Part shown: piece by piece, positions 44,686-53,526 of the stretch
Layout: each line of letters starts with the position of its first letter
Position numbering within the stretch: position 1 is the stretch's first letter
Origin: Clostridiaceae bacterium
GTDB lineage: Bacteria; Bacillota; Clostridia; SK-Y3
Assembly: GCA_012735465.1 (NCBI GenBank)
Contig: JAAYHJ010000063.1
Location: 1-64,000, forward strand
Reading direction: 5' to 3'
Length of the DNA: 64,000 nucleotides
The notes under the pieces: model-generated
The model's input: the letters and a program-made list of their open reading frames with translations, nothing else
What the model was told of the DNA's origin: nothing
Databases searched by the model: none
Made by a program: the position numbers and the translations under genes

Positions 44686-44749
44686 TATTTACTAGCATGA
44701 CCCGTTTGCTATATAATAATATTAAATAATGTTACGGGAGTATTTACAA

Positions 44750-45163
44750 ATGAAAAACCTAGGGAGTAAAGAGATTGCCTCGGTGGCCATTCAGCTTGCC
44801 ATAACCAGTGACCGGCAGCAGGAAAAAAGGATGCAGGCAGAGTTTTTAAAGATGGGCATTCGTACTGCTGCAGTGGATTACGGCGGCGAATTTATTAATT
44901 CAATGATGAAAATAGTTGAAAGATCTGTTGTTTCTGCAAAACGAGAAGGAGTTATCGGAGATACCCATGTGGAAGAAGGGGCAATTGCAGGTGCAACCCG
45001 GGAAGCCTTGTCGCAGATTATGAGCAAGGCAATGGGCCTGAATGTTGGTGGCAAGATAGGAATTGCCCGTTACAATGATCATATAAGCGTAGCTATTTTT
45101 TTTGGAATAGGATTGTTGCATTTGAATGAGGTGGCCATTGGGTTAGGGCATAGGGTAGTATAA
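44750..45163 (+). CDS. hutP: HutP-family RNA-binding protein
   Basis: A 137-residue protein of the HutP family, histidine- and Mg2+-dependent RNA-binding antiterminators in Bacillus. The conserved clostridial form is visible: GSKEIASVAIQLAI, MGIRTAAVDYGGEF, GDTHVEEGAIAGATREALSQ, and GLLHLNEVAIGLGHRVV with the His-rich C-terminus. No histidine-utilisation genes are present here, so the target RNA is unknown. ATG 44750 has CGGGAG 9 bp upstream, better than the in-frame ATG 44729. aroH follows after 15 bp, so both are probably cotranscribed. Confidence 0.82.
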   Translation: MKNLGSKEIASVAIQLAITSDRQQEKRMQAEFLKMGIRTAAVDYGGEFINSMMKIVERSVVSAKREGVIGDTHVEEGAIAGATREALSQIMSKAMGLNVGGKIGIARYNDHISVAIFFGIGLLHLNEVAIGLGHRVV

Positions 45164-45178
45164 AAGAGAGGGTTTGTA

Positions 45179-45541
45179 ATGGTTGTAAGGGCAATACGTG
45201 GTGCAATAACCGCGGATCAAAACAGTAGGGAAGAAATAATTGCAAAAACAAAACAATTGTTAAAAGATATGATTGAATTAAATGAAGTGGATGTTAGCAA
45301 CGTTATAAGCATCTTTTTTACCTGTACCAAGGATCTCGATGCAGTATTTCCGGCAGTGGCAGCAAGGGAGTTGGGACTGACCAACATACCTTTAATGTGT
45401 GCCAATGAAATGGATGTTCCAGGAAGCCTGCCGAAATGTATACGTATTTTGCTTTCGTTTAATACGGATAAGTCTTTAGACGAGATCAAACATGTTTATC
45501 TGGGTGAAGCAAAAAAGTTAAGACCGGATCTGGTTAAATAA
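45179..45541 (+). CDS. aroH: Chorismate mutase (AroH type)
   Basis: Converts chorismate to prephenate for Phe and Tyr synthesis. The 120 residues match the trimeric monofunctional Bacillus-type AroH. It starts MVVRAIRGAITADQNSREEI, where Arg7 contacts substrate. IISIFFTCTKDLDAVFPAVAAREL and IPLMCANEMDVPGSLPKCIRIL (with the active-site Cys and Arg) are conserved. It is encoded with hutP and followed by a strong terminator. Confidence 0.94.
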   Translation: MVVRAIRGAITADQNSREEIIAKTKQLLKDMIELNEVDVSNVISIFFTCTKDLDAVFPAVAARELGLTNIPLMCANEMDVPGSLPKCIRILLSFNTDKSLDEIKHVYLGEAKKLRPDLVK

Positions 45542-45557
45542 CAAATAAAGGTTTATG

Positions 45558-45590
45558 CTTGTTAGTTGTTGACAACTAACAAGTTTTTTT
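45558..45590 (+). terminator. Intrinsic terminator after aroH
   Basis: A perfect 12-bp stem CTTGTTAGTTGT / ACAACTAACAAG with a TG loop is followed by seven T. Confidence 0.95.
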
Positions 45591-45659
45591 GCAAAAAAAA
45601 GAGGATTTTTGGTTTTTATATAGAATATTTAATAATTATATGGCGAGGTGCAGTTTTAG

Positions 45660-46331
45660 ATGTCAACAGTAAAAATAGCAATTGACGGGCCTGCCGGTGC
45701 AGGGAAGAGCACTATTGCAAAGGAGATAGCAAAAAAACTGGGCTTTACATATATCGATACCGGAGCCATGTACAGGGCCGTGGCTTTAAGAGCAATAGAA
45801 AGTGGGATTGATACAAAGGATGTTAAAGGAGTATGTGACATCCTTGATGATATAGATATTGATATACAACACGATACAAACGGACAAGTTATCCTGTTAA
45901 ATGGCAGGGATGTAACCCTTGATATACGCACACCAGAGGTATCAAAAGGTGCATCGGATGTTGCGGTAATACCGCAGGTCAGGATGAAACTGGTGGAGCT
46001 TCAGCGGAAACTGGCATCCAATCGAAATATTATAATGGATGGCAGGGATATTGGTACCTTTGTATTGCCCGATGCGGATATAAAAATATTTTTAACAGCT
46101 TCGGTTGAAGAACGGGCAAGGCGTAGATACGAGGAAATGAAGGAAAAAGGATATACTTGCAGTTTTGAAGATATAAAAAAGGATATAAAATATAGGGATG
46201 AAAACGACAGCAACAGGGCTTTTGCCCCGTTAAGGGTTGCTGATGATGCGATTATCCTTGATACAACGGGAAATGACCTGGAACAATCAATTAATACTGT
46301 ACAAAAATTAATTAAGGAAAGATTAAAATGA
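45660..46331 (+). CDS. cmk: Cytidylate kinase
   Basis: Phosphorylates CMP and dCMP. The 223 residues have P-loop IDGPAGAGKSTIAKEIAKKLGFTYIDTGAMYRAVA (about 7-41), MDGRDIGTFVLPDADIKIFLTAS (about 126-148) and the Arg-rich lid EERARRRYEEM. GGCGAGGTG lies upstream of ATG 45660. It overlaps plsC by 4 bp and heads the cmk-plsC-ispH/rpsA operon seen throughout clostridia. Confidence 0.96.
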   Translation: MSTVKIAIDGPAGAGKSTIAKEIAKKLGFTYIDTGAMYRAVALRAIESGIDTKDVKGVCDILDDIDIDIQHDTNGQVILLNGRDVTLDIRTPEVSKGASDVAVIPQVRMKLVELQRKLASNRNIIMDGRDIGTFVLPDADIKIFLTASVEERARRRYEEMKEKGYTCSFEDIKKDIKYRDENDSNRAFAPLRVADDAIILDTTGNDLEQSINTVQKLIKERLK

Positions 46332-46915
46332 CGTTTTATAATGTTGCTAAAGTAATAGTAAGAGCAATTATATGTATTATATTTAGAGTCAAAATAGAAG
46401 GATTGTCAAATATCCCTAAAGACGGCCCCTGTATTCTTTGTTTTAATCATAAAAGCCTTCTTGATCCTCCGGTTATAGGAGTATTTATACCAAGACAGCT
46501 TATTTTTATGGCAAAAGAAGAGCTTTTTAAAATACCAGTCTTGGGTTTTATTATCAGGAAACTGGGAGCATTTCCTGTCAAACGGGGTGTAGGAGATATA
46601 GCGGCCATTAGGACATCGTTAGATGTTCTGAAGCAAGGAAAGGTATTAGCAATGTTTCCTGAAGGGACAAGGAATAAAGATAATACGATTGGACAGGCAA
46701 AGCCTGGAATTGCCCTTATTGCAATCAGAGCACAGGCTCCTGTTGTACCGGTTGGAGTTGGTGGGCAATATAAGCTTTTCCATCGTTTGAGTATTCGTGT
46801 TGGTAAACCGATTGTATTAGAGGAATACTATAATCAAAAGTTACCGGTGGAAAAGTTGAGTGAGATCAGCAATGAGATCATGAACCATATTAGAGAATTG
46901 GCGGAGGTTAATTGA
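46328..46915 (+). CDS. plsC: 1-acyl-sn-glycerol-3-phosphate acyltransferase
   Basis: Makes phosphatidic acid from lysophosphatidic acid at the membrane. The 195 residues show [14 protein letters not shown] (the HX4D motif, with H-K-S-L-L-D, about 38-51). [10 protein letters not shown] is near 117-126, and VPVGVGG lies near the C-terminus. A hydrophobic N-terminal helix ([16 protein letters not shown]) anchors it. It overlaps cmk by 4 bp and ends 1 bp before the ispH fusion gene. Confidence 0.94.
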   Translation: MTFYNVAKVIVRAIICIIFRVKIEGLSNIPKDGPCILCFNHKSLLDPPVIGVFIPRQLIFMAKEELFKIPVLGFIIRKLGAFPVKRGVGDIAAIRTSLDVLKQGKVLAMFPEGTRNKDNTIGQAKPGIALIAIRAQAPVVPVGVGGQYKLFHRLSIRVGKPIVLEEYYNQKLPVEKLSEISNEIMNHIRELAEVN

Positions 46916-46916
46916 C

Positions 46917-48911
46917 TTGGAAATCATTGTAGCTCAAACAGCGGGATTTTGTTTTGGGGTTAAGAGGGCCGTGGATACCGTATATGATAATATAAATATA
47001 GCGCAAAATAAAACAAAAATTTATACCCTTGGTCCAATTATTCATAATCAACAGGTTATAAAGGATTTGGAGAGCAAGAATGTATTTGCCATAGATTCTT
47101 TAGATAATATAGAAAAAGATGCTAAAGTTATTATCCGAACTCATGGAATTCCTAAAAGCACTTACCAGGAATTAGAAGATAAAAAAATACAATATATTGA
47201 TGCCACATGTCCTTATGTAAAAAAGATACATCGAATTGTGGAACAGTTTTATAAGGATGGTTATCAGATAGTTATCGTGGGTGATCCAAATCATCCGGAG
47301 GTAATAGGGATTAATGGTTGGTGTGATAACACGGCTGTTATTGTCCAGGGCCCGGAAGATATAATGGATAACTTTAAATGTGCTAATAAAACATGTATAG
47401 TTGCGCAAACTACCATCAGCAGAGAAAGATGGGATAAAATAACCCAATATTTTAAAAATAATTGTCAAAACCCTGTGATTTTTGATACAATATGCAGTGC
47501 GACGAATTTAAGACAGTCTGAAGCTGAGAAAATTGCCAAGCAGGTAGATATGATGATTGTTATTGGGGGTAAACATAGTTCCAATACACAAAAATTATAT
47601 TCTATTTGCAAGCAGTTCTGTAGTGATACGTATTTTATTGAAACCTTTGAGGACCTTCCTCAGGACGTGGACTACAGAGATAAAAAGATAGGTATTACTG
47701 CCGGTGCATCTACACCGGTGTGGATAATAAAGGAGGTAATTAAAAATATGGAAGAAAAAAGTAATGTTCAGGTGGGCAACGCGGACCTTGATTTTGCGGA
47801 GGCTTTTGAACAATCTCTTATTACTTTAAATACAGGTGACACAGTAAAAGGTACCGTAATTGGTATGTCAAGTAATGAGGTGTATGTGGATCTTGGTTTT
47901 AAATCCGACGGAATCATTCGTCTTAGTGAGTTGACCGATGATCCTACAGCAGTGCCCGAGGATATTGTAAAAATTGGAGATGTGATTGATGTATTTGTAA
48001 TTCGCGTGGATGATGGCGAAGGAAATGTGCTGTTGTCCAAAAAAAAGCTGGATTCAATCAGAGGTTGGGAATCCATTGAAAATGCCTTTGAAAAGAAAGA
48101 GGTTCTCCAAGGTAAGATTATTGAGGTGGTAAATGGTGGCGTTATTGTACTGGTTAACGGTATAAAGGTTTTTGTACCGGCATCCCATGTTAGCGACCGT
48201 TACGTATCCGATTTAAATGTTTTCCTTAAAGACAATGTGTCATTGCAGATTATTGATGTTAATAAGAGAAAGAGGAGAGCCGTAGGTTCTATAAGAAATG
48301 TTATTGTGGAAGAAAAGGAAAGGAAAGCTCAAATGTTCTGGAGCACTGCGGAAGTAGGTAAAAAATATACAGGAACAGTTAAGAAAATTACTGATTTTGG
48401 TGCATTTGTTGATATAGGTGGAGTTGATGGACTTATTCATATATCCGAGCTTTCCTGGAATAAGATAAAGCATCCTTCTGAAGTGTTAAAAGAAGGCGAT
48501 ATTGTTGAAGTATATATTATAGAATTGGATAAAGAAAAGAAAAGAATTTCATTAGGTTATAAAAAGGCAGAGGATAACCCTTGGGTTATTGCCAAGAATA
48601 AATTTAATGTAGGTGATGTGGTTAAATGCAAAGTAGTGCGATTGGTTCCTTTTGGTGCCTTCGTTGAGCTTATTCCCGGTGTGGACGGTTTAATTCATAT
48701 ATCCCAGATATCTAACAGAAGAATTGGAAAACCTGCTGATGTTTTATCCATTGGAGAAGAAATTGAAGCCAAAATTATTGAAATGGATCTGGATAACCAA
48801 AAAATCAGCCTCAGCAGACGGGAAGTGCTTAATGCAGCAGAAGCTCCTGCAGTAAACAACGAAAAAAAGGCAGATGACCAGCCTCAACCTAATGAGGATG
48901 ATGTAAAATAA
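46917..48911 (+). CDS. ispH: IspH reductase fused to four S1 RNA-binding domains
   Basis: Bifunctional 664-residue clostridial fusion. Residues 1-~280 are 4-hydroxy-3-methylbut-2-enyl diphosphate reductase (LytB/IspH), with the Fe-S cysteines in [22 protein letters not shown] and [13 protein letters not shown]. Residues ~300-640 hold four S1 repeats. Two end with the typical [12 protein letters not shown] / [12 protein letters not shown] strand. The first two are more diverged. A polar tail ([12 protein letters not shown]) follows. The fusion couples isoprenoid synthesis to a ribosomal-protein-S1-like module. It starts at TTG 46917, 1 bp after plsC, and ends at tandem terminators. Confidence 0.95.
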   Translation: MEIIVAQTAGFCFGVKRAVDTVYDNINIAQNKTKIYTLGPIIHNQQVIKDLESKNVFAIDSLDNIEKDAKVIIRTHGIPKSTYQELEDKKIQYIDATCPYVKKIHRIVEQFYKDGYQIVIVGDPNHPEVIGINGWCDNTAVIVQGPEDIMDNFKCANKTCIVAQTTISRERWDKITQYFKNNCQNPVIFDTICSATNLRQSEAEKIAKQVDMMIVIGGKHSSNTQKLYSICKQFCSDTYFIETFEDLPQDVDYRDKKIGITAGASTPVWIIKEVIKNMEEKSNVQVGNADLDFAEAFEQSLITLNTGDTVKGTVIGMSSNEVYVDLGFKSDGIIRLSELTDDPTAVPEDIVKIGDVIDVFVIRVDDGEGNVLLSKKKLDSIRGWESIENAFEKKEVLQGKIIEVVNGGVIVLVNGIKVFVPASHVSDRYVSDLNVFLKDNVSLQIIDVNKRKRRAVGSIRNVIVEEKERKAQMFWSTAEVGKKYTGTVKKITDFGAFVDIGGVDGLIHISELSWNKIKHPSEVLKEGDIVEVYIIELDKEKKRISLGYKKAEDNPWVIAKNKFNVGDVVKCKVVRLVPFGAFVELIPGVDGLIHISQISNRRIGKPADVLSIGEEIEAKIIEMDLDNQKISLSRREVLNAAEAPAVNNEKKADDQPQPNEDDVK

Positions 48912-48919
48912 AGAACAAG

Positions 48920-48958
48920 ACTAACCCATAGTTTTTTTTATGGGTTAGTTTTATTTTT
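48920..48958 (+). terminator. Intrinsic terminator after ispH-rpsA
   Basis: ACTAACCCATA pairs with TATGGGTTAGT in an 11-bp stem. TTTATTTTT follows. Confidence 0.9.
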
Positions 48959-48985
48959 GCGTGGCCGCATGTCACGCTTTTTTTT
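48959..48985 (+). terminator. Second, backup terminator
   Basis: GCGTG / CACGC makes a 5-bp stem directly after the first terminator, followed by eight T (48978-48985). Confidence 0.65.
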
Positions 48986-49075
48986 GTACAGTTCTGTGAT
49001 AGAATAATTGGGCATGATAAATTATTATCTTTAGTGCGGTAATCGGATATAACAAAGGGAGGGGGGACACCGCAA

Positions 49076-49852
49076 GTGTATATTCGTGACTATGAAGATT
49101 TTAAAAATGAAATTTATAAGATGACAGGTATAAATTTATCTTGTTACAAGGAAAAGCAGATGAAGAGGCGGATTGAATCCTTAATAAAGAAAAACGGATA
49201 TGATTCCTATGATGAATATACACATATGCTTAAAACAGATAAAGATCTATATAATGAGTTTATTAATTATCTTACAATAAATGTATCGGAATTTTTCAGG
49301 AATCCAAAGCAGTGGGAAGTATTGGAAAAGGATATAATTCCCTTGCTGTTTAGATATAAAAACTCTTTAAAAATTTGGAGTGCTGCTTGTTCCACGGGGG
49401 AAGAACCCTATTCATTGGCAATGGTTTTAACAAAATTTGTCCCGATGTACTCAATTCATATTATTGCTACAGATATAGATAAAGAAGCATTGGCTAAAGC
49501 CAGCATCGGGTTATATAATGAAAAAAGTCTGACAAATATGCCAAAAGAATACATCTTAAAATATTTTACAAAGGAAGGAAAATTTTTTAAGATTAAAGAT
49601 GAAATTAAAAGATGTGTTCATTTTTCACAGCATAATTTATTAAAAGACCCCTATTATTTAAACTGCGATTTGATTGTCTGTAGGAATGTACTTATTTATT
49701 TTACTGAAGAAGCAAAATCAGAAATATATTATAGGTTTAACAGGGCATTAAGACCGGAGGGAATTCTATTTGTGGGCAGCACGGAACAGATTATTATGCC
49801 TAATCGATACGGATTCCAGCCTATCCGTACCTTTTTTTATCAAAAAATATAA
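49076..49852 (+). CDS. cheR: CheR-type protein-glutamate methyltransferase
   Basis: Methylates glutamates of chemoreceptors with SAM. The 258 residues have the N-terminal CheR helical domain (MYIRDYEDFKNEIYKMTGINLSCYKEKQMKRRIE), NVSEFFRNPKQWEVLEKDIIP, and the SAM motif IWSAACSTGEEPYSLAMVL (about 100-118). CDLIVCRNVLIYFTEE is near 199-214. It starts at GTG 49076 after a G-rich ribosome-binding site. It stands alone, with no chemotaxis operon in the window, so the receptor partner is unknown. The terminator hairpin follows directly after the stop. Confidence 0.94.
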   Translation: MYIRDYEDFKNEIYKMTGINLSCYKEKQMKRRIESLIKKNGYDSYDEYTHMLKTDKDLYNEFINYLTINVSEFFRNPKQWEVLEKDIIPLLFRYKNSLKIWSAACSTGEEPYSLAMVLTKFVPMYSIHIIATDIDKEALAKASIGLYNEKSLTNMPKEYILKYFTKEGKFFKIKDEIKRCVHFSQHNLLKDPYYLNCDLIVCRNVLIYFTEEAKSEIYYRFNRALRPEGILFVGSTEQIIMPNRYGFQPIRTFFYQKI

Positions 49853-49880
49853 CTTGGGTACACTTTTATGTGCACCCAAG
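49853..49880. terminator. Hairpin between convergent cheR and small peptide genes
   Basis: CTTGGGT-A-CAC / GTG-C-ACCCAAG forms a 10-bp stem with one mismatch. On the minus strand it is followed by TTATATTTTTT, so it mainly terminates the small-peptide transcript. For cheR it lacks a T-run. Confidence 0.7.
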
Positions 49881-49941
49881 AATTACGATATTGGATAAGT
49901 ACTGGAAGGATAACATCATTGCAGCATATCAAAAATTTATG

Positions 49942-50058
49942 TTATTTCTTACATCCGTACCCATATCCGCCGCACAAGCAGAAGAAAAGAATGATGATTA
50001 TAATGATCCAGATCCATGAACCACCAAAATAGCCATATCCTTGTACATTATCGGACAT
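49942..50058 (-). CDS. 38-aa Gly/Tyr/Cys membrane peptide (YjcZ-like)
   Basis: A short ORF with an excellent Shine-Dalgarno (TAAGGAGG, 8 bp before the ATG at 50058). The product reads MSDNVQGYGYFGGSWIW, then an unbroken run of isoleucines as membrane helix (about 16-28), then FFCLCGGYGYGCKK. The Gly/Tyr-rich start, single helix and Cys-rich end resemble the YjcZ-type small sporulation proteins of Firmicutes. I infer an envelope or spore role. It lies 41 bp after a second such gene, probably in one transcript. Confidence 0.72.
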   Translation of the reverse strand: MSDNVQGYGYFGGSWIWIIIIIILFFCLCGGYGYGCKK

Positions 50059-50099
50059 TTTATAATACCTCCTTATTCTATATCAGCACAGACGTACCT

Positions 50100-50243
50100 C
50101 TATGCTTCACTAACATTTGTCCCATAGCCACCGTAAGACGGACCACACCCGCGACATCCCCAGAACAGCAGCAAGAACAGGATGATAAAAAATAAAATTT
50201 CGCTGTCATCTCCAAATAATCTGCCGAAGAATCCTTCTGACAT
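50100..50243 (-). CDS. 47-aa membrane peptide with Cys/Gly-rich tail
   Basis: AAAGGAGG lies about 8 bp before ATG 50243. The product starts MSEGFFGRLFGDDSE, continues with one membrane helix (ILFFIILFLLLFWG, about 16-29), and then CRGCGPSYGGYGTNVSEA. The layout mirrors the 38-aa peptide downstream: short polar start, one helix, Cys/Gly/Tyr end. Function is unknown. The pair looks like spore- or envelope-associated peptides. No recognisable sigma-A promoter stands upstream, so a sporulation sigma factor is possible. Confidence 0.7.
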   Translation of the reverse strand: MSEGFFGRLFGDDSEILFFIILFLLLFWGCRGCGPSYGGYGTNVSEA

Positions 50244-50489
50244 CAGATTGAACCTCCTTTATGCATGATGTATTGCTTTAGGTTTTTTGTTTATCCATCC
50301 TATAACAGTATATTAGAGGGGCGGTTATAGTGTTACTGTTAAACAAAAATATATATTGTAATAAGTAAAACTAAAACTTTATATTGATGCTTAATGCGCT
50401 AAACATCATTGACAAAACATGTTCAATACGTTAAGCTATTATTATATTGGGAATCCATTATGAGTACAAAATAAAAGGGGGAAAATGAA
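50244..50489. other. Divergent intergenic region without genes
   Basis: AT-rich gap between the minus-strand peptide genes and the anchored protein gene. The only notable site is a perfect TTGACA at 50409-50414 on the plus strand, with no convincing -10 at 16-18 bp (TAAGCT at 17). I see no RNA gene or ORF. Confidence 0.5.
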
Positions 50490-51824
50490 ATGGAGCGCAG
50501 GAAATACTACATTATAGCAGCTGCAGCACTTGTATTGATCATTGTTTTTTCAGTAATCTTCTTACAGATGCAGCGAAAAGATAATCCTGTAGATGTGAAT
50601 CAAAATGAAAATAAAAATGATAATACGTCATCGAATACCCAGACTTCAGCAGATATAGATGCAATAGAAACCATTAGTATTGAACAGGAAGTGGAACGTC
50701 TTTTAAAGGAAATTGTTGAGAATGGTCCTAAGGATATTTCCGGCTATCCTGAATACCTGAAAAATAACTCATCTTTTGAAAAACTTGTTGCGTTGGGAAG
50801 ACCTGCTTTGGAATACATGTTTGAGCTTTTTAAGAAAAGCGGCGGAGATGAGTTGAAGGAATATGTAATGGCTTGTGCCAGCGCAAAAATAATGGGTATC
50901 TATAATGAAGAAAATGCTATTGGAAATACAAGCGGAAGGGAATGGTTTTATCAGTACGGAGAATATGAAGAGCAAAATGCACTTAACGTAGTTGATGAGG
51001 ATGTTAATCAATATAAAAAGGGTGAAGATGTGGGCGGTATTACTCTTCCCGAGGGCGTTGACCGGACAAACCTGGAAGATGTGATTTCCAACTATATTTT
51101 GGCATGGAATCGTTCTTTCTATAAAATAGGTGAAAAAGCCATTGAAGCCCATAAGATATATAAGGACGAGGTAAAAGACGATGTCACCACTATATATATG
51201 CTGGTTCGGTTTGCATGGTTTGAGTTTGCAAATGATGTTTTTACACCGGTAGAGGACAATCAGGCAGCACCGGTGGTTATGCAGCTTCGTTCCACTGAAA
51301 ACGGGTATGAACCCTTGGGATATAAACAATCCCTTGGTGGTGCCTACCTGGAACAGTCAGTAGCAAAAATGTTCCCAGAAGATATAAGGAAGCTTGTACT
51401 GGATGAATACGAAAAAGTGGATAAAGAATTGAAAGATGAGCAAGTAAAAAAAGCAAAGGAATACCTTGCCAAGCTTAACAGGAGTGACGTTCCCATAGGC
51501 GAGGTTGATAAAAATGTGGAAGATGAAAATATGCGCAAGGCAATATATCTTGTTCAGCGTACACGCCCGGATTTCCCTGATTGGAATGGCACTAGGGAAA
51601 TACTGGTAAGCGCAGGGGAAAAGTTCAATGGGGCTAAAATACAATGTACTTTAGAAACAAAGGCTGAAAAATCAGGTGATTTTTATATTGTGACATTAAC
51701 CAGGAGATGGGGAATTGAGATAATGGGTGAAAAACCGGTAAGTTACTGGAGGTATAAAGTGGAAGGAGATAAAGTTGAATTAATAGAAACAGTGGATAAT
51801 GATCCTGTAATTCTTTTACAATAA
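50490..51824 (+). CDS. N-terminally anchored secreted protein of unknown function
   Basis: A 444-residue protein with a basic start (MERRKYYI) and an uncleaved-looking membrane helix (AAAALVLIIVFSVIFLQM, about 10-27). An Asn/Asp/Thr/Ser linker (about 30-60) follows, then a mixed helical/beta extracytoplasmic region with several Trp/Tyr. DVISNYILAWNRSFYKIGEKAIEAHKIYKDEV (about 188-220) and the beta-rich end from TLETKAEKSGDFYIVTLTRRWGIEIMG resemble general lumenal domains, but I recognise no family. GGGGG precedes ATG 50490. Monocistronic, with a strong terminator. Confidence 0.75.
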   Translation: MERRKYYIIAAAALVLIIVFSVIFLQMQRKDNPVDVNQNENKNDNTSSNTQTSADIDAIETISIEQEVERLLKEIVENGPKDISGYPEYLKNNSSFEKLVALGRPALEYMFELFKKSGGDELKEYVMACASAKIMGIYNEENAIGNTSGREWFYQYGEYEEQNALNVVDEDVNQYKKGEDVGGITLPEGVDRTNLEDVISNYILAWNRSFYKIGEKAIEAHKIYKDEVKDDVTTIYMLVRFAWFEFANDVFTPVEDNQAAPVVMQLRSTENGYEPLGYKQSLGGAYLEQSVAKMFPEDIRKLVLDEYEKVDKELKDEQVKKAKEYLAKLNRSDVPIGEVDKNVEDENMRKAIYLVQRTRPDFPDWNGTREILVSAGEKFNGAKIQCTLETKAEKSGDFYIVTLTRRWGIEIMGEKPVSYWRYKVEGDKVELIETVDNDPVILLQ

Positions 51825-51841
51825 TTAGAGCTGTTTATAAT

Positions 51842-51877
51842 AAAAAGCATGATGAAAAATATCATCATGCTTTTTTT
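51842..51877 (+). terminator. Intrinsic terminator after the anchored protein gene
   Basis: AAAAAGCATGATGA pairs with TCATCATGCTTTTT in a 14-bp stem, followed by further T. Confidence 0.95.
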
Positions 51878-52011
51878 GCTGTGTACAGGAATCAATCACA
51901 AATTAAAAAGGGATTACATATTCTAATAATATAATAAAATTAACATAATATTATTATGGTAATCTAATAAGGTAATTGGAATAAATAGGCTAAAAGTGTT
52001 CAGGAGGCAAA

Positions 52012-52635
52012 ATGGTGAAAAGTGCAGAAGAGCTATTTATTATAGGTATTGCAGCAATTCTTCCAACGTATCAATTGGGGATAGGAGATATTAGTACAAT
52101 TATTGATAATAATGGAAATGAATATTTGGTGGCAAGCAAGGTAAAAACCATACTGAACAGGCTAGCACGCATATATGCTTTGGACTTGAAACAGGTACGC
52201 CGCAAATACTCTCATGTCATACGCCAGAAAAACATTGTACCTATTCCTTTCAGTGAGCATTTTATATTGATTCCGTTTAAAATCAGGAAACCAAAAGCGG
52301 AAAACGATGGAAGCTTAGGTTATATTTCATTGGAATCCATTTATAAAATTGAAGAAATAAAAGAAGAAAATAATGTTTTTATTATATTAAAAAGTGGCAA
52401 ACGAATAAAATGCCTGGTAAGCTATAAAACAGCCAACAGGCACATACAAAATGCCCATATAGTAAAAAATCACTATCGCGAGCTTCATTCACAATTCTGT
52501 ATCTCAGTACAGGAACGAGATATTGCAAATCCCTGGGAACAGCCTGCCACAAAAAGGGATATAGCGCTTCTGGCAAGTCAGATTGCAGAATTAAAGCGGT
52601 TTCTGAATATAAATAAAAAGATACCCTTATCATAG
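52012..52635 (+). CDS. ComK-like competence/transcription regulator
   Basis: A 207-residue protein whose middle resembles Bacillus ComK. IVPIPFSEHFILIPFKIRKP, then LGYISLESIYKIEEIKEENN, then VFIILKSGKRIKCLVSYKTANRHIQNAHIV follows the ComK pattern of a strand, GxIS...V, V-F-NGK and SY...Q..A. The N-terminus differs and is longer, and the C-terminus is helical. CAGGAGG precedes ATG 52012. No competence genes are nearby, so it may control something else. It converges with the DUF1624 gene and overlaps it by 6 bp at the stops. Confidence 0.55.
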   Translation: MVKSAEELFIIGIAAILPTYQLGIGDISTIIDNNGNEYLVASKVKTILNRLARIYALDLKQVRRKYSHVIRQKNIVPIPFSEHFILIPFKIRKPKAENDGSLGYISLESIYKIEEIKEENNVFIILKSGKRIKCLVSYKTANRHIQNAHIVKNHYRELHSQFCISVQERDIANPWEQPATKRDIALLASQIAELKRFLNINKKIPLS

Positions 52636-53322
52636 AAGACCAAGGCTGTTTAATAAATATAGCATTGCAAGGAGCACAGGCTGATGCAATAGATAAATAA
52701 CAAGGGAATGTTTTCCTAAATATGAAAAAGGGTCTTTGCTTAGAGTGAATGGCAATAGTCTTTTACCTTTCCTATAAACGCCTTTGCCGATTATAATACC
52801 AAGTACAAATATACTAAGCCAAGGTAATAAAGGATAATAGTCCATAGAACTAAAATTTTTATTCACGAGGCCTATAAAAAACAAGTAGGGAGACTCCACT
52901 GTCATTTTAGAAAATATATTACCTACAATAAGCGTACAAACAGATATAATGGACAGTAAAATGTAATTTAATTTACTGAATAAAGGAGATAAAAGCATAG
53001 CCGTACCTAAAAAATGCAGTATTCCAAACCGAATATAAATTGAAGAATTATAAAGGTATGTAATTATTGTTATAACCATTCCACACATGAATACAGTGAT
53101 ACCGCGCTTTACCGGGTTCCTGCCTAAAGTGCTGCTGATTCCGGCAATTATGATAAAGAGGATGGCTGATATTTTACCTTCATAATACCAAAAGCCGCTC
53201 AGGTATTCTATATTGTACGTATAAAAGTCTTTTAAATCGACAATGAGATGAAATATTATCATCAGAACAATTGCAATGCCTCTGAAAAAATCTATTTCCC
53301 ATATGCGCTTTTTTGCTTCCAT
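52630..53322 (-). CDS. DUF1624 / HGSNAT-like membrane protein
   Basis: A 230-residue integral membrane protein with about seven hydrophobic helices. The N-terminus KKRIWEIDFFRGIAIVLMIIFHLIVDL is the acyltransferase-type start found in DUF1624 and heparan-alpha-glucosaminide N-acetyltransferase-like proteins. FIIIAGISSTLGRNPVKRG follows, and SLVIYLLHQPVLLAMLYLL ends it. It probably acetylates a cell-surface sugar, but the substrate is unknown. AAAGGATAAC lies before ATG 53322. Confidence 0.85.
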   Translation of the reverse strand: MEAKKRIWEIDFFRGIAIVLMIIFHLIVDLKDFYTYNIEYLSGFWYYEGKISAILFIIIAGISSTLGRNPVKRGITVFMCGMVITIITYLYNSSIYIRFGILHFLGTAMLLSPLFSKLNYILLSIISVCTLIVGNIFSKMTVESPYLFFIGLVNKNFSSMDYYPLLPWLSIFVLGIIIGKGVYRKGKRLLPFTLSKDPFSYLGKHSLVIYLLHQPVLLAMLYLLNSLGLL

Positions 53323-53429
53323 AATTGTTATCCTTTCTTAATGATATGGTAATACTATCATACACAATTTATTTTAAAAATTCCAGCCTTATTTAAAATA
53401 TTGATTATTTCATGGTCTTTTGGCTATGC

Positions 53430-53458
53430 TTGAATATTTGACTGGAGAATATTATAAT
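53430..53458 (+). promoter_or_regulatory. Promoter of miaB
   Basis: TTGAAT (53430-53435) is spaced exactly 17 bp from a perfect TATAAT (53453-53458). Confidence 0.75.
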
Positions 53459-53526
53459 AGTAAGCATACATTGAGTGATGATTTAAACATTATTATATGA
53501 AAAGGAATATCGGAGGCATTAATACT

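Noticed and set aside
50769-51329. 186-aa minus-strand frame inside the anchored protein gene
   Set aside because: The plus frame has a ribosome-binding site, signal anchor and terminator. The minus frame has none and no recognisable domain.
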